The position numbers were made by a program, and so were the translations under genes. Below, piece by piece: positions 34,967-44,468 of a DNA stretch of 64,000 nt. A model generated the notes under the pieces. The model did not search any database. It was given only the letters and a program-made list of their open reading frames with translations, and was not told where the DNA came from. Source of the stretch: JAGVPT01 sp035505655 (lineage in GTDB: Bacteria > Bacteroidota > Ignavibacteria > UBA10030 > UBA8401); assembly GCA_035505655.1 (NCBI GenBank), contig DATJQP010000098.1:1-64000 (forward strand), read 5' to 3'. The stretch's first letter is position 1, and the number at the start of each line of letters is the position of its first letter.

Positions 34967-35725
34967 ATGGCGGACCAGACGGCTAACGGCGGCGAAGGGG
35001 GAAAAGAGATGTCGTTCTTCGATCACCTCGAAGAACTCCGCTGGAGAATTATCAAGGCGGTCGTCGCCGTCGTCATCGCTTCCATTGCGTGCGCCTTCTT
35101 TTCCGATTTTCTCGTCCAGACGGTCCTCCTCAGCCCTCTTCGGGCCGCCCATCTCAAAGTCCAGGTTCTCACCCCCTACGGGATCATGCTCCTCTACATG
35201 GAGGTGGTCCTCTTCGCCGGCCTCATCGTCTCAATGCCGGTGATTCTCTACCAGATCTGGAGGTTTATCGCTCCGGGGCTGATGCCGAACGAGCGACACT
35301 ATGTCTGGCGCATCGTCTTCTTCACGACCTTCTGCTTTCTCCTCGGGGTGGTCTTCGGCTACTTCGTCCTTGTGCCGACGGCTCTCGCCTTCTTCGCCGG
35401 GTTCGGGACTCAGAACATCGATCTCAACATCGCGGCCGACCGGTACATCAGCTTCATGCTCAGCCTCATCGTCGGCGCGGGGCTCGTCTTTGAGCTGCCG
35501 ATGATTTCGTACTTCCTGACGAAGCTCGGCATTCTCACGCCGGCGTTCATGCGGCACTATCGGCGGCATGCGATCGTCGCCATCCTCATCATCGCCGCGG
35601 TGGTAACGCCTACCCCCGATATCGTAACACAGAGTCTCCTTGCCGCCCCGATGTTTGTCCTCTACGAAATCAGCATCATCGTATCCAAGTTCGCTCAGAA
35701 AAGAGAACCCGAAACTGCCTCATGA
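34967..35725 (+). CDS. tatC: Twin-arginine translocase subunit TatC
   Basis: 252 aa, six TM segments. TatC recognises twin-arginine signal peptides in the Tat receptor complex. The N-terminal cytoplasmic motif MSFFDHLEELRWR (residues ~15-27) is the FxxHLxELRxR signature. Later come PVILYQIWRFIAPGLMPNER (first cytoplasmic loop), GVVFGYFVLVPTALAFF and FELPMISYFLTKLGI with the conserved F-E-P. TatA/B are not in the window. Overlaps the polyprenyl synthase start by ATGA. Confidence 0.96.
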   Translation: MADQTANGGEGGKEMSFFDHLEELRWRIIKAVVAVVIASIACAFFSDFLVQTVLLSPLRAAHLKVQVLTPYGIMLLYMEVVLFAGLIVSMPVILYQIWRFIAPGLMPNERHYVWRIVFFTTFCFLLGVVFGYFVLVPTALAFFAGFGTQNIDLNIAADRYISFMLSLIVGAGLVFELPMISYFLTKLGILTPAFMRHYRRHAIVAILIIAAVVTPTPDIVTQSLLAAPMFVLYEISIIVSKFAQKREPETAS

Positions 35726-36711
35726 AACGCTCCCGTCCGGCCGATCTCGACGATATCAAGGCTCCCGTGAGCGCCGAGCTGGACAGATTTGCCCAGCACT
35801 TCAAGGAGGCGATGCGGTCGAACGTCAGGCTCGTTGACACGATCGCCAGGTATGTCGTGAAGCAGAAGGGGAAGAGAATCCGCCCAATCGTCGTCTTCCT
35901 CACCGCCAAGGCCTGCGGCGCCGTCAACGAAAGCACGTTCAGGGGAGCCACCCTCGTCGAGATCCTCCACACAGCCACGCTTGTCCATGACGACGTCGTC
36001 GACGACGCCGATACGCGACGGGGGCTTGCCTCCATCAACGCCGTGTGGAAGAACAAGGTGGCTGTGCTGATGGGCGACTACCTTCTTTCGACGGGGCTCA
36101 TGCTCTCGCTGAAGTATGAGGACCACTACTTCCTGCGAACGGTCTCCGATGCCGTACGCCGAATGAGCGAAGGGGAGATCCTTCAGATCCAGAAGAGCCG
36201 GGAACTCGACATCGACGAGCCGACCTACCTGAAAATTATTTCCGACAAGACAGCCTCACTCCTCTCGACCTGTTCCGAAATCGGGGCGGCGAGCGCGACG
36301 CCGGATCCGGAGGTCAGGAAGCTCATGAGGCAGTTCGGCGAGAATGTGGGGATGGCGTTTCAAATCCGGGACGACCTCTTCGACTACACGAGCCGCATGA
36401 GCATCATCGGGAAACCGACCGGCGGCGACATGAAGGAAAAGAAGATCACCCTCCCCCTTATCCACGCCCTTTCAAAAGCTCCAAAGAAGGAAATGCGGAG
36501 GATACTCAGAACGATCAGAGCCGGGGCGAAGGGGAGGGATGTCGAAAACGTCGTTGCGTTCGTGCGGCAGTACGGCGGCATCGACTACGCGGTGTCGAAA
36601 GCGGAATTCTACAGCGATCAAGCTCGCCAGTGCCTCTCGTCCCTCCCGGAATCTACGGCCAGGGAAGCGCTCTTCATGTTTGTTGACTTCGTCATGGAGC
36701 GGACGAAGTAG
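35722..36711 (+). CDS. Polyprenyl diphosphate synthase (long-chain trans type)
   Basis: 329 aa. Head-to-tail prenyltransferase making the quinone side chain. First Asp-rich motif D90-D91-x2-D94 (LVHDDVVDDADTRRG), second motif D217-D218-x2-D221 (IRDDLFDYT), plus GKRIRP near residue 50 and GDYLLS. Small residues just before the first motif (THTAT-like HTATL) leave the product tunnel open, which favours octa- or heptaprenyl products (IspB/HepT-like). The exact chain length cannot be read. Converges with the zinc-ribbon gene with 10 nt between stops. Confidence 0.9.
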   Translation: MKRSRPADLDDIKAPVSAELDRFAQHFKEAMRSNVRLVDTIARYVVKQKGKRIRPIVVFLTAKACGAVNESTFRGATLVEILHTATLVHDDVVDDADTRRGLASINAVWKNKVAVLMGDYLLSTGLMLSLKYEDHYFLRTVSDAVRRMSEGEILQIQKSRELDIDEPTYLKIISDKTASLLSTCSEIGAASATPDPEVRKLMRQFGENVGMAFQIRDDLFDYTSRMSIIGKPTGGDMKEKKITLPLIHALSKAPKKEMRRILRTIRAGAKGRDVENVVAFVRQYGGIDYAVSKAEFYSDQARQCLSSLPESTAREALFMFVDFVMERTK

Positions 36712-36721
36712 CCCTCAAAGT

Positions 36722-36985
36722 CTACGCCCCTCCGCCCTGCGACTTTCCTTCCATTTCCTCGCCAACCTCCTCTTCATAGGAGAGGGTCTTCAGGATAGCC
36801 GAGAATCTTGGCGGCATCGCCGCAAAAGCATGCTCCCAGCAGAGCCTGTTGCCGATGAACCAGTTGGCGAGCGTGTCGCCGTCGTCGTTCGTCCAGCGGT
36901 CCCAATGCCCGTCCCCAGGCCTCTGAATTCTCCAGCTAAATTTCTTGCCGCATTTCGTGCATGAACCTTTTTTCGACATCGACAT
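36722..36985 (-). CDS. Small zinc-ribbon-like protein of unknown function
   Basis: 87 aa from ATG 36985, which has GGAGAG upstream with about 6-nt spacing; the frame extends to 37114 but only by invading the NlpC gene. MSMSKKGSCTKCGKKF carries a C-x2-C pair; no second C-x2-C follows, but a single Cys lies in NRLCWEHAF together with His, so a mixed C2CH site is possible. A Trp-rich part (SWRIQRPGDGHWDRW) and an acidic C-terminus (YEEEVGEEMEG) complete it. No family recognised. Confidence 0.65.
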   Translation of the reverse strand: MSMSKKGSCTKCGKKFSWRIQRPGDGHWDRWTNDDGDTLANWFIGNRLCWEHAFAAMPPRFSAILKTLSYEEEVGEEMEGKSQGGGA

Positions 36986-37004
36986 AGGACTCTCCGGAAT
37001 AGTT

Positions 37005-38192
37005 TCACTGATGAAGCGTCTTGTCAGCGGAGACGACTCGGTCAGGGAGAACTCTCCGCGCGCAGATGAATGATCGCAGCTTATTCGGGTCGAAAAGAGG
37101 GGAAGAAGGGTCAAGACTGTTGATCTTCACCTTCCCCGATGCATGGATGAATGTCCGGTCCTGGAGATACATGACGACGTGAAGAATCTGTCCCGGCCTC
37201 TGATCAATCCCCTTCCTTCCAAAGAAGAGAAGGTCCCCCTTTTTGAGATTCTCAAATTTCGCTCCAGGAGAAACCGGAACCCCCTGCTCGGCTTGCTGGT
37301 TCGCATCCCTGCTCAGCTGGATGCCGTTGAGCATGTAGACGGTCTTCGTGAAACCGGAGCAATCGAGGGCTCGTGTTGAAGTCCCACCCCACAGATATGG
37401 CACACCGAGCAGGGACTTCGCAATCCGTTCTATCCCTTCCGGTGTCGCTCGAGTTCTCTCTTTCCACACGTCATAGTCACTCACGGAGGAGGCCGGAATA
37501 AAACCCTGCCTGCCGTCCGGAAGGGAAACTCTCATCCAGCCCCCGGTCGATCCAGAAGTGCGGAGCAACGCTCCCGCCACGACATCGGTCACCGGGGTGG
37601 ATGAAGAACGCGGCTCCACCCGCACCGCCCCGTACGTCGAGAGAACGATTTCCCGTGGACTTGTTATCCACGCATCGAGCTCGGCGCGCGTGCAAAGGAC
37701 GAACGACTCCATGCGCATCCATCCGAGATACCTATCGGGAGTCTGCACGTAAGACCACTCCCCGGACTCGCGAAGGAGCTTCACGGGCGTGCCGAGAAGT
37801 GCCTGCGATACAAGCTCTGTCGACTCGTCGGGATCCCGCCTCATGTTTGCCACGCTGACGTCCACTATTCCCCACACCCTGCTCCCGAGGCTCGGATCGG
37901 GGAGAACCCGGATATTGTCGGTCACTCTTTTGACATACGGAGAGACTGTGCCGATGACGGCGGCCTTTGCGTTCCGGTCGTCAACCTCTCCCGAAAGCTC
38001 AATGCCCTTGTTCGTCCGGCTCAGGGTCACCCGAAAGACCGACGTTCTCGCATCCGGCGCATACTTCGATCCCATTGAGGCGATCATTCCTTCGAGCCGG
38101 CGATTCTCACCGGAGAGATCGGCGCAGCCGGAGAGAGCGATCCAATACGCCGCTACGAGAACTGCCAGAAGGCTACGTCCGATCAGAGTCAT
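37005..38192 (-). CDS. Lipoprotein with SH3 domains and NlpC/P60 peptidase domain
   Basis: 395 aa from ATG 38192 (ATG 38219 is an alternative). Lipobox IALSGC near residue 23. A BON-like segment (LSRTNKGIELSGEVDD) is followed by two bacterial SH3-like domains (~residues 105-165 and 185-245; GEWSYVQTPDRYLGWM and GGWMRVSLPDGRQGFI). The C-terminal NlpC/P60 cysteine peptidase has Cys278 (ALDCSGF), His338 (ILHVVMYL) and His350 (FIHASG). Expected to cut peptidoglycan stem peptides (gamma-D-Glu-diaminoacid) at the inner face of the outer membrane. All catalytic residues are present. A 7-bp perfect inverted repeat (38222-38228 / 38245-38251) lies in its leader. Confidence 0.9.
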   Translation of the reverse strand: MTLIGRSLLAVLVAAYWIALSGCADLSGENRRLEGMIASMGSKYAPDARTSVFRVTLSRTNKGIELSGEVDDRNAKAAVIGTVSPYVKRVTDNIRVLPDPSLGSRVWGIVDVSVANMRRDPDESTELVSQALLGTPVKLLRESGEWSYVQTPDRYLGWMRMESFVLCTRAELDAWITSPREIVLSTYGAVRVEPRSSSTPVTDVVAGALLRTSGSTGGWMRVSLPDGRQGFIPASSVSDYDVWKERTRATPEGIERIAKSLLGVPYLWGGTSTRALDCSGFTKTVYMLNGIQLSRDANQQAEQGVPVSPGAKFENLKKGDLLFFGRKGIDQRPGQILHVVMYLQDRTFIHASGKVKINSLDPSSPLFDPNKLRSFICARRVLPDRVVSADKTLHQ

Positions 38193-38434
38193 GAAAGGTT
38201 CGCCCCGGATTATTGCCAATGCGACGGGTTTCTTGCTTCTTCATCCCGTCGAATATCCAACATTAAAATATATCAAATCGGCAAAAAAAACGCGAATGAA
38301 ACGACAGTCCGATGCAAGCGTGTTGACCGAGGTTCCCCCCTTCCGGCACCGAACCGCGGATAACGACACGACGCCATCCCCCACCGGTCTCTCGTGAGAT
38401 CCGACACGGCTCTCTTCTTTCGTTTTGTCCGGCC
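38193..38434. other. Intergenic region upstream of the NlpC lipoprotein gene
   Basis: 242 bp between the ABC permease stop and the NlpC start (both minus). It includes a perfect 7-bp inverted repeat CGACGGG/CCCGTCG with 16-nt loop (38222-38251), an AT-rich box around 38255-38275 (TATATTTTAATG on the minus strand) that may be the promoter, and a poly-T stretch on the minus strand at about 38282-38289. No gene seen. Confidence 0.45.
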
Positions 38435-40111
38435 TCAGGAAAGGATGGACGATCGAAGGAACTTACGCGATAAAACAACGACGGCTGCCACAAGCGCCAT
38501 CAACACCGTGCTCTGCACAGAGGCCGCACCGATATTAAACAAACGAAGCTGGGAGAGAATCTCGATCGACACGGGCCTGGTTCCGTAGGAGTAAAGAAGG
38601 ATCGAGGATACAAATTCTCCCGCGGAGTTGACAAAGACAAGAAGAGCCCCGGAAATAATGGATGGGAGAAGCAACGGCAGGGTGATTCTGCGGAAGGTGG
38701 TCAAGGGAGAGGAGCCGAGGACATCGGCGGCTTCCTGGAGAGACGACGGAAGAGACTCCAGTCCGGCAACCGCCGACCGATATTGCAGTGGAACGTTTCT
38801 TACCGCGTAGGCGATCGGCATGATCCAGAAGGTCCCGACCAGGATCGACCCAAACGAGAAGGGAGTCGGCCGGCCCAGGCTAAGAATCAGCCCGACCGCG
38901 ATGACCGTGCCCGGTATTCCGAATGGGATCGACAAGGCCGCTTCGAGGAGCCCCCTCCCCGCAAATCTCTTCCGTGTCACGAGGTACGCCCCAGCGACTC
39001 CGACAAAGAGCGTCATCGCGACGGCGAAAAGGGACATCCGAAGGCTGTTGAGAAGCGGGTCAAAATTCCCGGGACGATTGAAGAGCTCCGCGTAGTTGGA
39101 AGGAGTGAAGGTCGAGGGAAAAATCTGGTACGTCCAGCTTCCTTCCTTCACAAAGGAAAGGAGAACTACGGTGACGATCGGAAGGGCGAGGAGTATCGCG
39201 GCGCAAACGAGAAGAGCGATAAGCGTTCTTCGAGCGAAGGATCCGTGTCGGATCGCCAACGTCGGACGCGCACTCTTGGACTCCATGACCACCGGGCGAC
39301 GGCCCTGCCACCACCGAAGGAGAAAGAGTAACCCGACGGAGAGAAGAGCGAGAAAGACCGAGAGAGCCGCAGACGAGGCGTCATCGCCGTTCAGCTTCGC
39401 CGCGTAGATCTCCAGCGTCAGGAAACGGGTATTCCCTCCGAAGAGCAACGGGGCTGTGAACGAGGCCATGCTCGCCATGAATGTGATCAGCGAAGCGGCC
39501 ACGAGAGAAGGCATGAGCATCGGGAGAAGGACTCTCGTCATCGTCCGGAATCTCCCCGCGCCGAGGCTCGCCGAAGCATCAAGGAGGTTGCCGTCCAGCT
39601 GCGATAGTGCCGAAGAGACGAGGAGATAGAAATAGACGTAAAACGAATAGACATGAATAATGACAATTCCCGTCCAGCCGTTCACCGTGAAGACTCCGGA
39701 GGGAAGACCTGAGACCGACGAGAGGAGTCTCGACAACATCCCGCTCTCGCCGATCAGGAACAGAAACGAGATCACTCCGACAAGGGGGGGAAGCGCGAGC
39801 GGAACCAGGAGGGCCACTGAAATGAGGCGCTTTGCGGGAAAGTCTACGAAGGCGAGGACGTAGGCGAAAAAAGTTCCGATGATGGCACTCCCCATAACGC
39901 TCATCAGCGAAATGAGAAGAGAGTTGAGGGTCGCTTCTGCAAACGATCCATGGAGAAGCCCGCCATAAGCGTCCAGCGAGAAGGTGCCTCCCCCAAGGCT
40001 CTCCCGGATAAGCATCCAGAGCGGGAAGAGGATATACGAAATCGCGAAGAAGAAAGTGACGATGAGGAGCGTGCGGGAGGGCTTGTGCGATATGGATTGT
40101 CCGCTACTCAT
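38435..40111 (-). CDS. ABC transporter permease, fused two-domain iron(III)-type
   Basis: 558 aa with about 12 TM segments. Two tandem binding-protein-dependent permease domains in one chain, as in FbpB/SfuB and ThiP. The cytoplasmic coupling loops are visible in each half (residues ~180-200 LLDASASLGAGRFRTMTRVLLPML, and ~470-490 EAADVLGSSPLTTFRRITLPLL; only partly quoted). Starts 8 nt inside the ATPase gene, so translation is coupled. With the ATPase and binding protein it forms a complete importer. Confidence 0.92.
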   Translation of the reverse strand: MSSGQSISHKPSRTLLIVTFFFAISYILFPLWMLIRESLGGGTFSLDAYGGLLHGSFAEATLNSLLISLMSVMGSAIIGTFFAYVLAFVDFPAKRLISVALLVPLALPPLVGVISFLFLIGESGMLSRLLSSVSGLPSGVFTVNGWTGIVIIHVYSFYVYFYLLVSSALSQLDGNLLDASASLGAGRFRTMTRVLLPMLMPSLVAASLITFMASMASFTAPLLFGGNTRFLTLEIYAAKLNGDDASSAALSVFLALLSVGLLFLLRWWQGRRPVVMESKSARPTLAIRHGSFARRTLIALLVCAAILLALPIVTVVLLSFVKEGSWTYQIFPSTFTPSNYAELFNRPGNFDPLLNSLRMSLFAVAMTLFVGVAGAYLVTRKRFAGRGLLEAALSIPFGIPGTVIAVGLILSLGRPTPFSFGSILVGTFWIMPIAYAVRNVPLQYRSAVAGLESLPSSLQEAADVLGSSPLTTFRRITLPLLLPSIISGALLVFVNSAGEFVSSILLYSYGTRPVSIEILSQLRLFNIGAASVQSTVLMALVAAVVVLSRKFLRSSILS

Positions 40112-41111
40112 CCTTCACCGTTCGTTGCAGCCTCGGCGGAACGCCGAGGGAGATGAACTCACCGACAGCCCCGGAGAAATCCTTTGTCGAAACGGGACGA
40201 GTCGCTTTGATTATCTCTCCGGCACAGTCAAGCGTATACTCAACGAGGGAGCCGGAGAATTGCTTGTCGACAATACGCGCCCGCACTCCATCTCCCCTTC
40301 TGGCGAGCACGATCTCTTCGGGGAGCACGGCGAGGAATTCCCCCTCCTTCAAACCCCGGCGGTGGAACAGTTCCGCGCAGCGCTTCGCAGAAAAGAGGTT
40401 TGCGTGTCCTATGAACGAGGCTGCGAACGAGTTCGCCGGGCGGAAGTAGAGCTCGGAGGGGGTCCCGACCTGCAGCAACCTCCCTTTGTTAAGCAGAGCG
40501 ATCCGGTCGGAAAGAGCGAGCGCCTCCCCCTGATCGTGAGTGACGTAAACCGTCGTAATCCCGACCTCATGCTGAAGCCGTTTTATCTCGCCTCTCGTTT
40601 CAAGTCGAAGCGCATAGTCAAGATTCGAAAGTGGTTCATCGAAGAGGAGAACCCGCGGCGCAACGACGACCGCGCGCGCGACGGCGACGCGCTGCTGCTC
40701 CCCACCGCTCAGAGTCGGAACCGGCGCGTCTGCTTTGTCGCTGAGCCGGACCTTTTCGAGCACTTCTCCGACCTTTCGCCGGATCTCCGCTCTTGAGAGT
40801 TTCTGGACCTCCAGTCCGTACGCAACATTCTCCTGAACCGTCATGTGCGGGAAGAGGGCATAACTCTGGAAAACAATTCCGACATTCCTTTTTTGCGGAG
40901 GCATTTCGGTGACGTCGGCCCCATCGATAAAGATTTTTCCCCCGGAGGGAGTTTCAAGGCCGGCGATAATCCGGAGAAGGGTCGTCTTGCCGCAACCGCT
41001 GGGCCCGAGGACGGAGAAAAACTCCCCCTGCGGGATTTCCAGCGACAGGGATGCAAGGGCGGACGCAGCGCCGAAGGTCTTGGAAATTTTGTCAAGCCTG
41101 ATTGAGGACAT
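40104..41111 (-). CDS. ABC transporter ATP-binding protein, iron/spermidine/sulfate type
   Basis: 335 aa. Walker A LGPSGCGKTTLLR, signature LSGGEQQRVAVARA, Walker B VLLFDEPLSNLD, and switch His (YVTHDQ). The C-terminal ~100 residues form a TOBE-type regulatory domain (from about SFIGHANLFSAKR). Size and domain order match FbpC/PotA/CysA-class ATPases. The partner permease and binding protein suggest iron(III); the domain alone does not fix the substrate. Confidence 0.93.
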   Translation of the reverse strand: MSSIRLDKISKTFGAASALASLSLEIPQGEFFSVLGPSGCGKTTLLRIIAGLETPSGGKIFIDGADVTEMPPQKRNVGIVFQSYALFPHMTVQENVAYGLEVQKLSRAEIRRKVGEVLEKVRLSDKADAPVPTLSGGEQQRVAVARAVVVAPRVLLFDEPLSNLDYALRLETRGEIKRLQHEVGITTVYVTHDQGEALALSDRIALLNKGRLLQVGTPSELYFRPANSFAASFIGHANLFSAKRCAELFHRRGLKEGEFLAVLPEEIVLARRGDGVRARIVDKQFSGSLVEYTLDCAGEIIKATRPVSTKDFSGAVGEFISLGVPPRLQRTVKDE

Positions 41112-41157
41112 AGGCCATCTCAGTCATCGAAATGAAACAAGCGGGTTGCGTCCTAAC

Positions 41158-42174
41158 TTAGCGGCCTCCCCTCCCCTTGATCTCATCATCCCACTTCTTC
41201 ATCCATCCTGCCTCTCGCTCCGCTATCAGCCCCCAGTCGAGCACCATCGATCTTATCGGCGCAGAGGTCATCCAGCCCGGCAATTTGTCTTTGGGGATGT
41301 CGGTCCGGGCCGGGATCCGGTAAAACCTGTTTGCCTGGAGGACGAGGCTCGAATCCGACGTCACAAATTCATAGAATTTTCTGGCGATCTCCGGATGCTT
41401 GCACCCACGGACGATGGCGATGCCGTCCGTCACAAGCACTGTTCCTCCGCTGGGGATATTGTAGCCGAACGGATAATTATTCACTTTCGCCTGGAGTACC
41501 ACATCAGGCATATCCCAGATTGAGACCGACGCCTCCTCCCGCGCAAGTCGTAGATACATTTGTGTGGGATCGGGTGTGTAGGCCTTCGTGTTCGCGTCGA
41601 GGCGCCTCAGCCAGTCGAACCCTTCGGCCTCGGATCCGGTCCTCGAGAGCGAGGAGGCAATGATCCCGGAAAAGACCGCACGCATCGTCCCCGAAGCGAG
41701 CGGATATCGGAGGATGATTTTTCCCTTCCACCGCGGATCAAGAAGGTCACTCCATTCTTTCGGCGAGCTCTCCGGCGTCACGAGCTGAGTATTGTAGACG
41801 ATCACCTCGGGAGTGACAAAGGTCCCGTACCAACAATCCTCACTGCTCCGGCATTCCGGTGGAACATCCCCCGCCCAAGTAGGCCGGTAAGGCTCCAGAA
41901 GACCTTCCTTTTCCGCACGCATGAATATCGTCGCGGGAGCTCCCCACCAGATATCGGCCTGCGGATTTGTCCTTTCGGTGCGAATCCTATCGTACGCATC
42001 CTCAGAACCCATATCGAGCCACTGGACATCGACGTCGGGGTTGGAAGCTTCGAACTGGTGTTCGAATTCCCCGAGCATTTCCTTTCCGTGCGGAGAATAG
42101 ACCACGAGGGGCGTCCGCGCGGAATGTGAGCAGCCGGCAAAGATGATCAGGAGTGCGAGGAAGGAGGATTTCAT
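41158..42174 (-). CDS. Extracellular solute-binding lipoprotein of an iron(III)-type ABC importer
   Basis: 338 aa from ATG 42174; longer frames upstream lack a signal sequence. Lipobox LLIIFAGC places Cys at about residue 14, so it is a lipoprotein. The start of the mature domain (LVVYSPHGKEMLGEFEHQFE) is the FbpA/AfuA-type opening, and the DPRWKGKIILRYP, SGTMRAVFSG and IVRGCKHPEIARKFYEF segments are usual for this periplasmic-binding class. No tyrosine-pair typical of FbpA can be assigned with certainty, so phosphonate or other anion uptake remains possible. First gene of the three-gene import operon. Confidence 0.9.
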   Translation of the reverse strand: MKSSFLALLIIFAGCSHSARTPLVVYSPHGKEMLGEFEHQFEASNPDVDVQWLDMGSEDAYDRIRTERTNPQADIWWGAPATIFMRAEKEGLLEPYRPTWAGDVPPECRSSEDCWYGTFVTPEVIVYNTQLVTPESSPKEWSDLLDPRWKGKIILRYPLASGTMRAVFSGIIASSLSRTGSEAEGFDWLRRLDANTKAYTPDPTQMYLRLAREEASVSIWDMPDVVLQAKVNNYPFGYNIPSGGTVLVTDGIAIVRGCKHPEIARKFYEFVTSDSSLVLQANRFYRIPARTDIPKDKLPGWMTSAPIRSMVLDWGLIAEREAGWMKKWDDEIKGRGGR

Positions 42175-42292
42175 GAGGAGAGTGCCGAAGTCTGAGTCCC
42201 GGGTCGGAAACTGGCGCGAGCGCGGCGGCGCGCACTGAAAACTGGACGAGACGCGCATGCCATGAACCACGTCACTCCGTTGAGTCAGGATA

Positions 42293-44389
42293 TTACTTTC
42301 CCACCGATATCATATTGGCAAACATCCGAAAGGCACCCTTGTTGACCTCCTTCAACTCCCGGTACCAGACGAACGCGGAGTAGATGTATTTTCCCTTTCC
42401 GTATGAGGCCATGAGGAGGCCTGTGTCGAGAGGCTTCTCCCCGGGGTCCGAGCATGAGATGAGCTTCTCGTATTGCGGAGCGACTTTCGACGGCATATAA
42501 AGCGAGCGTTCCTGCACCCAACCGTCCCAGGTTGTCGAATCGAGCCTGTTCGGTTGGTTGAAGAGGATGTTGCCCGGGGAGAGAACCGTGACGGGAGCGG
42601 TCTCGTCGGTGATCCTGTCGCGGGAAATCGCGATCGGGTATGGTGCATACTCCGGCTTCCATTCCTCCAGGCGCTGATACATGACGACGAGGGTCCCGCC
42701 GTTCCTCACATAATCGAGAAGCCGTCCGTTGTTCCTGACAAGATCGGGGCGGACCAGGTAAGCGCGGATGTCGATGATGATCGCTGAAAAGAGACTCAAA
42801 TCTCCGGTCACAAGGTCGTTTTCTTCAAGCAGCGAGTGCCTGACCTTCAGTCCGTCAAGCACCCGGCGGAAAACATCGTCATAGCTCTGGATGATCCCGA
42901 CGTTGACTCCCCCGGCAACGGCGACGTCAAACTTCCTCAGGGCGACAACGGCAGTGTCGCTTTCGATACAGACCTTTGCGGAGTAGGTTCCTTCCCGAAG
43001 TCCCGCCGGAGGTACGAGGGTCACGGTATCGGTCTCTGCGCTGTCCTCTTTGGCGATCGCGAAGTCGCTGTTGATCGTCTGCCAACCTTCCGGCGCAAGA
43101 ACCGTCACCCTGCCGGCGGATTTGTTAGGAAAGTAATTGACGACCCTGAACGCTATCTTCGTCGGCTCCTCCGAAACACGGTAGATCGGTGAAGAGAGGA
43201 AGAGAGCATCATCCGGTGCGACGTCAATGAAGAGCGGAAGGGTCTCCGATGTCTGCTTTCCGCCGGTGACGTATGCCGCATGAAGTGTCACAGCGGGTAT
43301 CGTTCTCATCGTTTCATACAGATGACGAACCTTGGGAAACGTATACCCGGCCTCGCGGCCAACCCTGACTTCGAAGCGTTCCCTCCCGGTCGCCTCCACC
43401 CGGTTGCTCGTCCATCCCTCGGGGAGATCGAGTGTGACGTGCAAGTCGGTCAGCCGGCCTCTGGGTTCGACGTCTACGGTGAATTTCTCTCCCCGCACGA
43501 CGACGGAATCGGACGCTGAGACGCTCAGAAGAGACCGGGAAGGAAACAGGGACAATCGCGCTTCACCGGGCGTGTGAAGTCCGCCGAGAAAGTCGCCTCT
43601 GTCGTTCTTGAACGGAGCGCTCTCACGGACGAGGATGTACCTCGTTGAGTCGAGGAACCTGCCGAAGCGGCCGCTCGCAACCACCTTGTCCATCCCCTGC
43701 GTCCGGTGTTGCGCGAGCGCCTCGACGGCGAGTTGGGTAGCCGTTTTTCCCAGAGGCAACGTGTCGGTTGCGGTAGGGTTGACCACATCGGGTTTCAGGA
43801 GAGTATCCCGCTGGAAGAAAATCCGCATGAAGAGCTTCTTCGGCTGGAAGAGCGAGACACCGGGCTCCCTGAGCTGTTCGGGATGGTACGACGGATCGGC
43901 CGCGAGGGAAAAGGCCTGAAGGGCTGCGATACCGACCGCCTGATGGTTTCCATGCCCGGAGGTGCTGTCGTGGTTCGTGAAGAGGACGTCGGGTTTCAGC
44001 TTGCGGATGATATAGACAAGGCGGGCAATGGTCTCGTCTTTCCCCCAGAATTGAAAGGTCTCGCTGGCAGTCTTGGAAAACCCGAAGTCAACGAAATTCA
44101 GAAAATAGACTTCCGAACCGATGATCTTCGCGGCCTTCTCGGTTTCCGCCGTTCTCAGCACGCCGAGGTCGGCATAGAGCTCGGGGCCGATCTCGTTCTG
44201 ACCCCCTTCACCGCGGGTGAAACAGACCGAGTAGGTCTTCACCCCGAACTTGTACCGATAGTACGCGAGCGTCGCCCCGTCCTCGTCGTCAGGATGGGCA
44301 GAGAGGTTCATGACGACAGGAACATGCTGGGCCCATACCGGCAGGATGAGGATGCCGGAAAGGCAGAGAAGAGCAAAGAATCGTTTCAT
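42293..44389 (-). CDS. Secreted PIG-L family deacetylase with large C-terminal extension
   Basis: 698 aa from ATG 44389 (MKRFFALLCLSGILILPVWAQ, a clear signal peptide); the frame to 44596 runs into the TolC gene. Residues ~22-260 form a PIG-L/LmbE zinc deacetylase domain with His32-Pro-Asp34-Asp35 (SAHPDDED) and His146/His149 (GHGNHQ). A middle region with immunoglobulin/NEW3-like strand pattern (~330-520) precedes a C-terminal glutamine-amidotransferase-like/ThuA-like segment (IIDIRAYLVRPDLVRNNG, VRNGGTLVVMYQRL). Predicted to act on N-acetylated sugars outside the cytoplasm. Substrate unknown. Confidence 0.88.
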   Translation of the reverse strand: MKRFFALLCLSGILILPVWAQHVPVVMNLSAHPDDEDGATLAYYRYKFGVKTYSVCFTRGEGGQNEIGPELYADLGVLRTAETEKAAKIIGSEVYFLNFVDFGFSKTASETFQFWGKDETIARLVYIIRKLKPDVLFTNHDSTSGHGNHQAVGIAALQAFSLAADPSYHPEQLREPGVSLFQPKKLFMRIFFQRDTLLKPDVVNPTATDTLPLGKTATQLAVEALAQHRTQGMDKVVASGRFGRFLDSTRYILVRESAPFKNDRGDFLGGLHTPGEARLSLFPSRSLLSVSASDSVVVRGEKFTVDVEPRGRLTDLHVTLDLPEGWTSNRVEATGRERFEVRVGREAGYTFPKVRHLYETMRTIPAVTLHAAYVTGGKQTSETLPLFIDVAPDDALFLSSPIYRVSEEPTKIAFRVVNYFPNKSAGRVTVLAPEGWQTINSDFAIAKEDSAETDTVTLVPPAGLREGTYSAKVCIESDTAVVALRKFDVAVAGGVNVGIIQSYDDVFRRVLDGLKVRHSLLEENDLVTGDLSLFSAIIIDIRAYLVRPDLVRNNGRLLDYVRNGGTLVVMYQRLEEWKPEYAPYPIAISRDRITDETAPVTVLSPGNILFNQPNRLDSTTWDGWVQERSLYMPSKVAPQYEKLISCSDPGEKPLDTGLLMASYGKGKYIYSAFVWYRELKEVNKGAFRMFANMISVGK

Positions 44390-44468
44390 GAAAAATGGCA
44401 AGGGTGAAAGAGGAATGGACGTCGCATCAATATATTTATTTCGCGCTCCGGATGCAATTCGCCCATCG

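Noticed and set aside
38222..38251. Inverted repeat CGACGGG/CCCGTCG as a transcription terminator
   Set aside because: No U-tract follows on either strand and it sits in the leader of the NlpC gene; 7 bp with a 16-nt loop may be chance.
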